A program made the position numbers and the translations under genes. 64,000 nucleotides of DNA from Mycolicibacterium sp. P9-64. GTDB taxonomy: Bacteria > Actinomycetota > Actinomycetes > Mycobacteriales > Mycobacteriaceae. The DNA lies in assembly GCF_008329605.1 (NCBI RefSeq), contig NZ_NPKO01000008.1, positions 248,001-312,000 of the forward strand, read 5' to 3'. The notes beneath the pieces are model-generated. The model was not told the origin of the DNA, searched no databases, and saw only the letters and a list, made by a program, of their open reading frames with translations. Each line of letters starts with the position of its first letter. Positions within the stretch are counted from its first letter, which is position 1. Shown here one piece after another: positions 57,755 through 64,000 of this stretch.

Positions 57755-60073
57755 ATGTTGCGCAGGGTCGCCCTACTTGCGATCGCGGCACCGCGACGCG
57801 TGCTTGTCATCGCAGCGCTGATCATGGTCGCCGCCGCCGTGTTCGGCATACCGGTGGCCAAGAGCCTGTCGGCAGGCGGCTTCCAGGATCCGACGTCGGA
57901 ATCCGCTCAGGCGACGAAGCTGCTGACCGACAAGTTCCATCAGGGCGACATGCAGCTGCTCATCACGGTCACCGCGCCCGACGGCGTCAAGGCGTCGAAC
58001 GCCACCGCCGTCGCCACCGGCATCGTCGATCACCTCAAGCAGTCACCCCACGTCGCCGACGTGACTTCGGCGTGGACCCTGCCGCCGCAAGCCGCGGCCG
58101 ACCTGATCACCAAGGACGGCAAGACCGGGCTCATCGTCGCAGGCATCACCGGCGGCGAGAACGATGCGCAGAAGTACGCCAAGGCGCTCTCCGCCGATGT
58201 GTTGGAACAAGTGCACGACCGCGATGGCGTCACCGTGCAATCGGGTGGCATCGCGATGGTGTACGCGCAGATCAACGCCCAGACCGAACACGATCTGCTG
58301 CTCATGGAGTCGATCGCGATCCCGTTGAGCTTTCTGTTTCTCGTCTGGGTGTTCGGGGGAGTGGTGGCCGCGGCGCTGCCGATGCTCGTCGGCGGGATGG
58401 CCATCGTCGGCTCGATGTCCGTGCTGCGTCTGCTCACGTTCAGCACCGACGTGTCGATCTTCGCGCTCAACCTGTCCACCGCACTGGGGCTTGCCCTTGC
58501 CATCGACTACACGCTGCTCATCATCAGCCGCTACCGCGACGAACTGGCCGAGGGCGTACCCCGCGACCGAGCGCTGATCCGGACCATGACGACGGCCGGG
58601 CGCACGGTGTTGTTCTCGGCGACGACGGTCGGGCTGTCCATGGCGGCGATGCTGCTCTTCCCGATGTACTTCCTGAAGTCGTTCGCGTACGCAGGCGTCG
58701 CCACCGTGGCATTCGGCGCCGCTGCGGCCGTGATCGTCACGCCCGCGGCCATCTGGTTGCTCGGGGACCGGCTCGACGCACTCAACGTGCGTGGGCTGTT
58801 CCGAAGGGTTCCCGACCCGTCGCCCAAGCCCGTGGAGCAGTTGTTCTGGTACCGCTCGACGAGGGTCGTCATGCGTCGCGCCGTGCCCATCGGCCTCGCG
58901 ATCGTCGTGCTGCTCCTCGCGTTGGGCGCTCCCTTCCTCGGCGTCAAGTGGGGCTTCCCCGACGACCGGGTACTGCCCGCGTCGGCATCGGCACACCAGG
59001 TCGGTGACCAGTTGCGCAACGACTTCGCCGACGACTCGTCGAACGCAGTCAGCGTCGTCATCCCGGACGCTGCCGGGCTCTCCCCCGCAGCGATCGAGCG
59101 CTACGCCGCCGACCTCTCCCGCGTCCCCGACGTCCAGGCGGTGTCGGCGCCGACGGGCACGTTCGTCGGTGGGCGCGAGGTCGGGCCCCCGACGGCACCG
59201 ACCGGTTCGGCCGACGGCAGCGTGTTCCTCACCGTTGGAAGCACGGCACCGTTGTTCTCGGACGCCTCCGAAGCACAGCTGGACCGCCTGCATCAGGTGC
59301 CGGGGCCTGACGGCCGGTCGGTGCAGATGACCGGTAACGCGCAGATCAACCGCGACAGCGTCGAGGCGATCACGACCCGGCTGCCATGGGTGCTGGGTCT
59401 GATTGCGGTGATCACGTTCGGTCTGCTGTTCGTTCTGACGGGCAGCGTGATCTTGCCGCTGAAGGCCATCGTGCTGAACGTGTTGTCGTTGACCGCGGCG
59501 TTCGGCGCGCTGGTGTGGATCTTCCAGGACGGCCATCTGAATGCGCTCGGCACCACGGCCACTGGCACGCTCGTCGCGAACATGCCAGTGTTGTTGTTCT
59601 GCATCGCGTTTGGGCTGTCGATGGACTATGAGGTGTTCCTGGTCGCGCGGATTCGCGAGTACTGGCTGCACCAGCGGGCCAACGGTGACTCCTCGCCGTC
59701 CGGGCTGCAGGCAATCAACGCTGCCCGCGCCGACAACGACACCGCGGTGGCCCTCGGCTTGGCCCGAACTGGCCGGGTGATCACCGCCGCCGCGGTGGTG
59801 ATGTCGATTTCGTTCGCGGCGCTGATCGCTGCGCAGGTGTCGTTCATGCGGATGTTCGGCGTCGGGCTGACGCTGGCCGTGCTGGTCGACGCGACGCTGA
59901 TCCGGATGGTTCTGGTGCCTGCCTTCATGCACGTGATGGGCGGCTGGAACTGGTGGGCACCGAAGCCGTTGGTAAGACTGCATCGGCGGATCGGGATCAG
60001 CGAGTCCGGCTCCGAGGACGCCGTCGAACCCAAACCCGACCGTCCCATGGTCTCGGTCGTGGACACTGGCTAG
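57755..60073 (+). CDS. mmpL13: MmpL-family transporter, intact MmpL13
   Basis: A 772-residue RND transporter with 11-12 transmembrane helices and two periplasmic porter domains. Each half carries the MmpL proton-relay Asp-Tyr pair (LAIDYTLLIISRYRDEL and GLSMDYEVFLVARIRE). Position after Rv1143-Rv1144-like genes matches mmpL13 in M. tuberculosis, which there is annotated as two genes, mmpL13a and mmpL13b; here one uninterrupted frame encodes both halves. GGGAGG lies upstream of the ATG. Probably exports a lipid or drug. Confidence 0.9.
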   Translation: MLRRVALLAIAAPRRVLVIAALIMVAAAVFGIPVAKSLSAGGFQDPTSESAQATKLLTDKFHQGDMQLLITVTAPDGVKASNATAVATGIVDHLKQSPHVADVTSAWTLPPQAAADLITKDGKTGLIVAGITGGENDAQKYAKALSADVLEQVHDRDGVTVQSGGIAMVYAQINAQTEHDLLLMESIAIPLSFLFLVWVFGGVVAAALPMLVGGMAIVGSMSVLRLLTFSTDVSIFALNLSTALGLALAIDYTLLIISRYRDELAEGVPRDRALIRTMTTAGRTVLFSATTVGLSMAAMLLFPMYFLKSFAYAGVATVAFGAAAAVIVTPAAIWLLGDRLDALNVRGLFRRVPDPSPKPVEQLFWYRSTRVVMRRAVPIGLAIVVLLLALGAPFLGVKWGFPDDRVLPASASAHQVGDQLRNDFADDSSNAVSVVIPDAAGLSPAAIERYAADLSRVPDVQAVSAPTGTFVGGREVGPPTAPTGSADGSVFLTVGSTAPLFSDASEAQLDRLHQVPGPDGRSVQMTGNAQINRDSVEAITTRLPWVLGLIAVITFGLLFVLTGSVILPLKAIVLNVLSLTAAFGALVWIFQDGHLNALGTTATGTLVANMPVLLFCIAFGLSMDYEVFLVARIREYWLHQRANGDSSPSGLQAINAARADNDTAVALGLARTGRVITAAAVVMSISFAALIAAQVSFMRMFGVGLTLAVLVDATLIRMVLVPAFMHVMGGWNWWAPKPLVRLHRRIGISESGSEDAVEPKPDRPMVSVVDTG

Positions 60074-60074
60074 C

Positions 60075-60758
60075 GTGACTGTTCAGCCACTCAAACGTCG
60101 CCGTGCCCCGCGCGGCTCCGGCGATCACCTTCGCGAAGAGATCCTCGACGCCGCCACCGACCTGTTGCTGGACACCGGCCACGCCAAGGCCGTCTCGATC
60201 CGGTCGGTGGCGCAGCGCGTCGGGGTGACCCCGCCGTCGATCTATCTGCACTTCGCCGACAAGGACGCACTGCTGGATGCGGTGTGCGCCAGGTACTTCG
60301 AGCGGCTCGACGAGGTCATGCAACAGGTGGCGGCCGACGAGTCGTCGAACATCGACCGGCTTCGCGTGCAGGGTCTGGCCTACGTGCGCTTCGCCACGCA
60401 AACCCCCGAGCTGTACCGCATCGCCATGATGGGCGAGGGCCGCCTCGGCAGCGACGTCGACATGACGCTGAACAGCTCGGCGTTCGTGCACATGCGCAAC
60501 TCCGTGGAGACGTTGATGGCCGAGGGCGTCTACCCGCCTGGCGATTCGACCATGGCCGCGCTGGAGCTGTGGACCGTCGCGCATGGCGTTGCCGCACAGT
60601 TGATCTCGCGGCCCTATCTGCCATTCGGCGACGTCGAGGAGTTCGCCAACCGGGTTTTGAGTGCGGTCTGCCTCGGCCAGATCGCATGCGGAGTGATGGG
60701 CGCCGACACGCCGCCAACCGAGGCTGTCGCAAGGATCAAGGAGCAGTCCCGTGGGTGA
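60075..60758 (+). CDS. TetR-family regulator of mmpL
   Basis: A 227-residue TetR protein: the helix-turn-helix is VSIRSVAQRVGVTPPSIYLHFADKDALLDAV (about 40-70), with a TetR_C_33-like ligand domain. GTG 60075 is one base after the mmpL stop, so the two are co-transcribed and the repressor probably binds the operator over the mmpL -10. It overlaps the methyltransferase start by 8 bases. Confidence 0.9.
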   Translation: MTVQPLKRRRAPRGSGDHLREEILDAATDLLLDTGHAKAVSIRSVAQRVGVTPPSIYLHFADKDALLDAVCARYFERLDEVMQQVAADESSNIDRLRVQGLAYVRFATQTPELYRIAMMGEGRLGSDVDMTLNSSAFVHMRNSVETLMAEGVYPPGDSTMAALELWTVAHGVAAQLISRPYLPFGDVEEFANRVLSAVCLGQIACGVMGADTPPTEAVARIKEQSRG

Positions 60759-61428
60759 GACCGAAACCGGTGGAGCAGAGCGCGGCGACCGAGGCGATGT
60801 GACAGTAGACAACCCGTTCTTCGCGAAGGTCTGGACGACGCTGTCCAGCCGCGAGCCCGAGTCGATCCGGCGGCTGCGCCGCGAGAACCTGGCCGGGCTG
60901 ACCGGGCGGGTGCTCGAAGTCGGTGCGGGCACCGGAACCAACTTCGAGTTCTACCCGGCCACCGTCACCGAGGTCGTCGCCATCGAGCCCGAGGCGCGCC
61001 TGGCGGTACTGGCGCGCGAGGCGGCCGAGAAGGCGTCGATCCCCGTCACGGTCAGCACCGAGACCGTCGAGCAATATGCCGGGACGTCGGAACCGTTTGA
61101 CGCCGTAGTGGCCTCGCTGGTGCTGTGCTCGGTGCAGGACCCCGACGGCGTTCTGCGGCAACTGTTTTCGATGCTGCGCCCGGGTGGGGAGCTACGCTAC
61201 CTCGAACACGTAGCGAGTTCGGGCGGGCGGGCGAGGGCGCAACGCCTAGCCGATGCGACGCTGTGGCCGAGGCTGTTCGGCAACTGCCACACCCACCGCG
61301 ACACCGAGCGGTCCATCGCCGATGCCGGCTTCACGGTGGCCGACGCCCGTCACGAGTGGGTGCTGCCTGCGTGGGTGCCGATCCCGTCGTCCGAGACCGC
61401 GATCGGGCGGGCGGTCAGGCCGGCCTGA
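60751..61428 (+). CDS. class I SAM methyltransferase (Rv1147 position)
   Basis: A 225-residue methyltransferase of the Methyltransf_11 type, with VLEVGAGTGTNFEFYP as SAM loop (about 51-66), EPEARL as motif after beta-2 and VVASLVLCSVQD as post-II. It resembles phosphatidylethanolamine/UbiE-like enzymes; Rv1147 is the likely orthologue. GTG 60751 is the longest start; GTG 60799 (protein starting TVDNPFFAKVW) is a good alternative. Third gene of the mmpL operon. Confidence 0.8.
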   Translation: MGETETGGAERGDRGDVTVDNPFFAKVWTTLSSREPESIRRLRRENLAGLTGRVLEVGAGTGTNFEFYPATVTEVVAIEPEARLAVLAREAAEKASIPVTVSTETVEQYAGTSEPFDAVVASLVLCSVQDPDGVLRQLFSMLRPGGELRYLEHVASSGGRARAQRLADATLWPRLFGNCHTHRDTERSIADAGFTVADARHEWVLPAWVPIPSSETAIGRAVRPA

Positions 61429-61436
61429 CCGCAGGA

Positions 61437-62150
61437 TCAGCCCAGCAGTGCGGGCAATCGCTGCAACAGGCTGGGCAGCGCCGTGGCGGCGGATTCGCGC
61501 AACGAGATCGACGCGTACTCCGAAAAAGGGGTGCGCTCGGGGTTGACCTCGATCACCGGGATGCCGTTGGCCAGCGCAAGCTCGGGTAGCCCCGCCGCGG
61601 GGTAGACGATCGCCGACGTGCCGACCACGACGGCAAGGTCGGCCGCGGTGACGGCGTCCAGCGACTTCCCCCAAGCATCGGCGGGCAGATCCTCGCCGAA
61701 CCACACGACGTCGGGCCGGATCAGGCCGCCACAGGTGCAGGCCGGTGGCTCGACGGTCTCGACCGGTTCCGGCATGGCGGGCAATTCACCCTGATACGCC
61801 ATTGCGCACCGGTCGCACTTGAAGGCGAACAGGCTGCCGTGCAGGTGGTAGACCCGGGAGCTGCCGCTGCGTTCGTGCAGGTCGTCGACGTTCTGGGTGA
61901 CGACGTGCACCTCGGCGTAGTCCTCCCAGGCGGCGACGGCGCGGTGGCCGTCGTTCGGTTCGACGGCCTTCATCATGTAGTGCCGCCACAGGTACCACGC
62001 CCACACCTTCTCGGGATGGCGGCGCCAGCCGTCGATGCTGGAGATCTCGTAGGGGTCGACTGTGGCCCATAAACCCGTCTCGACGTCACGAAACGTGGGC
62101 ACGCCGCTCTCTGCCGAGATCCCGGCACCACTGAGTACGACCACGTGCAC
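61437..62150 (-). CDS. cobB: NAD-dependent protein deacylase (sirtuin)
   Basis: A 237-residue class III sirtuin like Rv1151c. Seen: GAGISAESGVPTFRD (8-22), TQNVDDLHERSG, the catalytic His in HLHGS, the zinc pair CDRC with CTCGG, and VVGTSAIVYPAAG. It removes acyl groups from lysines with NAD+. GTG 62150 follows TAGTTT by six bases, a leaderless start, and the gene is divergent from the GntR regulator with only 36 bases between starts. Confidence 0.93.
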   Translation of the reverse strand: MHVVVLSGAGISAESGVPTFRDVETGLWATVDPYEISSIDGWRRHPEKVWAWYLWRHYMMKAVEPNDGHRAVAAWEDYAEVHVVTQNVDDLHERSGSSRVYHLHGSLFAFKCDRCAMAYQGELPAMPEPVETVEPPACTCGGLIRPDVVWFGEDLPADAWGKSLDAVTAADLAVVVGTSAIVYPAAGLPELALANGIPVIEVNPERTPFSEYASISLRESAATALPSLLQRLPALLG

Positions 62151-62156
62151 ACGACC

Positions 62157-62162
62157 AAACTA
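62157..62162 (-). promoter_or_regulatory. -10 TAGTTT, leaderless sirtuin
   Basis: TAGTTT on the minus strand, six bases, GTG 62150. Confidence 0.6.
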
Positions 62163-62174
62163 GCCGGACTTTGT

Positions 62175-62180
62175 GATACT
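62175..62180 (+). promoter_or_regulatory. -10 GATACT, leaderless GntR gene
   Basis: GATACT preceded by TGT, six bases, GTG 62187. It lies 12 bases from the divergent sirtuin -10. Confidence 0.5.
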
Positions 62181-62186
62181 GAGCAC

Positions 62187-62552
62187 GTGACCGATTTGGG
62201 GGAATGGGTCCGGGTCGACCCGCGAGCCGCAAGGCCGCTGTTCGATCAGTTGCGGACCCAGATCATAGAGGGAATTAGGGACGGCAGGCTTTCGCCGGGG
62301 ACGAGGCTTCCTACCGTTCGGGAGTTGGCCGTTCAGACGACGATGGCGGTGAACACCGTCGCACGCGCCTACCGCGAGCTCGAGACCGCAGGTCTGGTCG
62401 AAACACGGGGCAGGTTCGGCACGTTCGTCGCGCGGGCAGACCCCGCAGATTCGGCGATGGCGTCGGCGGCGCACGCCTATGTGGAGGCGGCGCGGGCACT
62501 CGGGCTGAACAAGGCGGCCGCCCTGCGCTACGTGGATGCGGCGTTCGGTTAG
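62187..62552 (+). CDS. YtrA-type GntR regulator (Rv1152)
   Basis: A 121-residue GntR regulator of the short YtrA group: winged helix (about 10-80) with PLFDQLRTQIIEGIRDGRLSPGTRLPTVRELAVQTTMAVNTVARAYRELETAGLVETRGRFGTF and a short C-terminal helix pair for dimerisation. The length equals that recalled for Rv1152. GTG 62187 is favoured by the leaderless -10; the frame is open to 62145 inside the sirtuin start. Confidence 0.9.
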   Translation: MTDLGEWVRVDPRAARPLFDQLRTQIIEGIRDGRLSPGTRLPTVRELAVQTTMAVNTVARAYRELETAGLVETRGRFGTFVARADPADSAMASAAHAYVEAARALGLNKAAALRYVDAAFG

Positions 62553-62557
62553 CTGGG

Positions 62558-63418
62558 CTAGCCGAATTCGAGCAGGGTCAGCGCGGGGCGCACCGGGTCG
62601 AGCAGCGGAATCCGCTGGATCGCCCACATCGTCGTGTTCAACACCTTGCCCCGGCCGCGAGGCAACGGCACGTCGTGCACGGCGCGGATGCCAGGAACCA
62701 CGTCGACGAGCGTCGCGGCCTCTGCCGCCGACATGGCGAACGGCATCGGCGGCACCCGGTAGCGCAGCGACGTGCGCAAGCCCCGCCGCGCCCACATCGC
62801 GAACCACGACGGCGGCAGGTCGAACATCATCCGGCCACCGGGGAATCGTCGCGCGCATTCCGCGATCAGTCCCATCGACTCAGCTGGCTGCAGGTACATC
62901 AGCAGGCCCTCGGCGGTAATGAACACGCCGCGCGACGAGTCGACCTGATCCATCCAGCTGTAGTCCAGCGCGGACTGGGCGCACACCGTCAGCCGGTCCG
63001 AAGCCGGCAGCAGCTTGGTTCGCAATTCGACGATGGGTGGCAGGTCGACGGTCAACCAGCGGAACTGCTCACCGACGTCAGATGCCTCACCCTGATTGCC
63101 GGCTCCGCCGGCGGCGAGCCGGTAGAAGCTGGTCTGCAGCCCCTCCGCGAGCGCGACGACCGTTGCCGCCGGGTGATCGAGGAGGTAGGTCCTGGTGGCG
63201 TCGTCGAACGCCAGCGCCCGCAGCGCCATGTCCTGGCGGCGCGAGTAGCCGAACTTGGCGAAGTCGAAGTCGATCGCGTCGACCAATTCGATCGCCATCG
63301 GGTCGTCGATGATGGCGTCGGGCCGACGGGCCTCGGACGCCCGCACCTTCAACGTCAGCAGGGCAGTCTCCGACACGCCTGTCAGCGTGGTGCCGTCCAC
63401 CTTCGGTTCAGAGCTCAC
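62558..63418 (-). CDS. omt: class I SAM O-methyltransferase (Rv1153c type)
   Basis: A 286-residue protein of the LCMT/PPM-like leucine carboxyl methyltransferase fold, like Rv1153c Omt. Seen: LTLKVRASEARRPDAIIDDPMAIELVDAIDFDF, VVALAEGLQTSFYR (SAM site), TVDLPPIVELR, and FITAEGLLMYL. It is the usual actinobacterial tetracenomycin-C3-methyltransferase-like group; the acceptor is unknown. GTG 63418 follows TAGATT (63426-63431) by seven bases. Confidence 0.82.
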   Translation of the reverse strand: MSSEPKVDGTTLTGVSETALLTLKVRASEARRPDAIIDDPMAIELVDAIDFDFAKFGYSRRQDMALRALAFDDATRTYLLDHPAATVVALAEGLQTSFYRLAAGGAGNQGEASDVGEQFRWLTVDLPPIVELRTKLLPASDRLTVCAQSALDYSWMDQVDSSRGVFITAEGLLMYLQPAESMGLIAECARRFPGGRMMFDLPPSWFAMWARRGLRTSLRYRVPPMPFAMSAAEAATLVDVVPGIRAVHDVPLPRGRGKVLNTTMWAIQRIPLLDPVRPALTLLEFG

Positions 63419-63425
63419 CGTCGCG

Positions 63426-63431
63426 AATCTA
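63426..63431 (-). promoter_or_regulatory. -10 TAGATT, leaderless omt
   Basis: TAGATT on the minus strand, seven bases, GTG 63418. It lies in the 21-base gap after the DUF1697 gene. Confidence 0.55.
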
Positions 63432-63439
63432 CGACACCC

Positions 63440-63994
63440 TCAGGCCTCACGCTCCCCGTCGCTTCGCTCGCCCCTGTTGAGCACCTTGTCGATCGTTCGG
63501 AGGTTGCGGGTGGTGGTCGACGACTTGTACCGCTTCTTGCCCATCGTCTTGCCGATCGTCGAGTCCAAGCTGCTCGACCTGGCGACCTGCCAGTAGATGA
63601 CGCCGTCGCCGCGCTCGATCAATTCGTCGGACCCCGCGTTCTCGGCGAGCGCGGCCAGCTCGTCGAGCACTGCCGGATCGGTGACGAACGTGACGTACGA
63701 GTGATGGCCCTCGACCTCCCGCTCGAACGGATACGCCTTGGAGATCGCCTCGACGTCGTCGATGGCGTAGGCCAGCACCCAGGCGTCGTAACCGAACGTG
63801 TCACGCAGCGCCGCTTCGGCTTTCGTGCGGACCGTCTTGACCGACGCCGTGCTCTCCAAGAGCACGTTGCCGCTGGCGAGCACGGTCTTGACACCAGCGA
63901 AACCCGCGGCGGTGAGCGCGTCGGCCACCGCGGCCATCTTCAGGTTGACCCCGCCGACGTTGACGCCGCGCAGGAACGCGGCATAGCGCGTCAC
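63440..63994 (-). CDS. DUF1697 protein
   Basis: A 184-residue DUF1697 protein of unknown function. The family core is TRYAAFLRGVNVGGVNLKMAAVADALTAAGFAGVKTVLASGNVLLES, with a later YWQVARSSSLDSTIGK and KKRYKSSTTTRNLRTIDKVL. The last residues (RGERSDGEREA) come from the dispersed motif CCCGTCGCTTCGCTCGCCC on the opposite strand, so the C-terminus was extended or replaced by that repeat. The GTG lies 6 bases from the window edge, so an upstream start cannot be excluded. Confidence 0.85.
   Translation of the reverse strand: MTRYAAFLRGVNVGGVNLKMAAVADALTAAGFAGVKTVLASGNVLLESTASVKTVRTKAEAALRDTFGYDAWVLAYAIDDVEAISKAYPFEREVEGHHSYVTFVTDPAVLDELAALAENAGSDELIERGDGVIYWQVARSSSLDSTIGKTMGKKRYKSSTTTRNLRTIDKVLNRGERSDGEREA
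63455..63473. repeat. dispersed motif CCCGTCGCTTCGCTCGCCC, copy in DUF1697 gene
   Basis: Identical over 19 bases to the copy at 47260-47278. It encodes the C-terminal residues of the DUF1697 protein, in a different reading frame from the MFS copy. Confidence 0.8.
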
Positions 63995-64000
63995 GGCTTG

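Overview
This 64 kb window is a chromosomal segment of a mycobacterium, probably a rapid grower of the Mycolicibacterium type. The DNA is GC-rich. It holds a complete yrbE/mce lipid-import operon, a mycolic-acid methyltransferase, an MmpL transporter, wax-synthase-like and steroid-catabolism-type genes, and many genes with -10 hexamers 6-8 bases before the start codon, the pattern of mycobacterial leaderless mRNAs. Both ends look collinear with M. tuberculosis by remembered gene order: the left part matches Rv1106c-Rv1112 (3beta-HSD, xseB, xseA, a lipid-droplet protein, ispH, a DUF6542 protein, ychF) and the right part matches Rv1142c-Rv1153c (echA10, mcr, SDR, mmpL13, methyltransferase, sirtuin, GntR, O-methyltransferase). 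The middle, about 9-53 kb, is mostly accessory. I cannot name the species.

Layout. 0-9 kb: truncated sulfatase, DUF5994 protein, a metal GTPase (CobW/ZNG family) behind a 29-bp Zur-like palindrome, then the conserved hsd-xseB-xseA / ispH / ychF block. 9-12 kb: small acquired-looking genes separated by remnants of the ychF 3' end. 12-18 kb: secreted peptide, mycolate-type methyltransferase, a decayed NTF2-like gene, a papain-like amidase, an adenylyl cyclase and TetR-linked genes. 18-22 kb: a 992-residue kinase/aminotransferase fusion overlapping an alpha/beta hydrolase that carries a perfect 4 x 30 bp repeat. 23-34 kb: yrbEA-yrbEB-mceABCDEF, two Mce-associated proteins and an epoxide-hydrolase-like gene, co-directional with small gaps or overlaps. 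34-42 kb: SDRs, a DGAT-like protein, a TetR/SDR divergon, DoxX, DUF427, and a DUF3556 membrane protein with a KstR-like operator. 42-46 kb: a FadR-type regulator divergent from a thiolase/hydratase/acyl-CoA dehydrogenase operon. 46-53 kb: fasciclin protein, two MFS transporters, GlxA-type regulator, gamma carbonic anhydrase, CPBP protease. 53-64 kb: echA / mcr / SDR / nitronate-monooxygenase-like genes, intact mmpL13 with its own TetR, sirtuin, GntR and methyltransferases.

How the genes fit together. The common theme is lipid and sterol handling: import (Mce), activation and beta-oxidation (thiolase, hydratases, acyl-CoA dehydrogenase, racemase), steroid oxidation (3beta-HSD), storage and envelope (lipid-droplet protein, DGAT-like, MmpL, mycolate methyltransferase). 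Two KstR-type palindromes, in front of hsd and of the DUF3556 gene, tie part of the window to sterol control. No tRNA, rRNA, CRISPR array, transposase or prophage gene was found.
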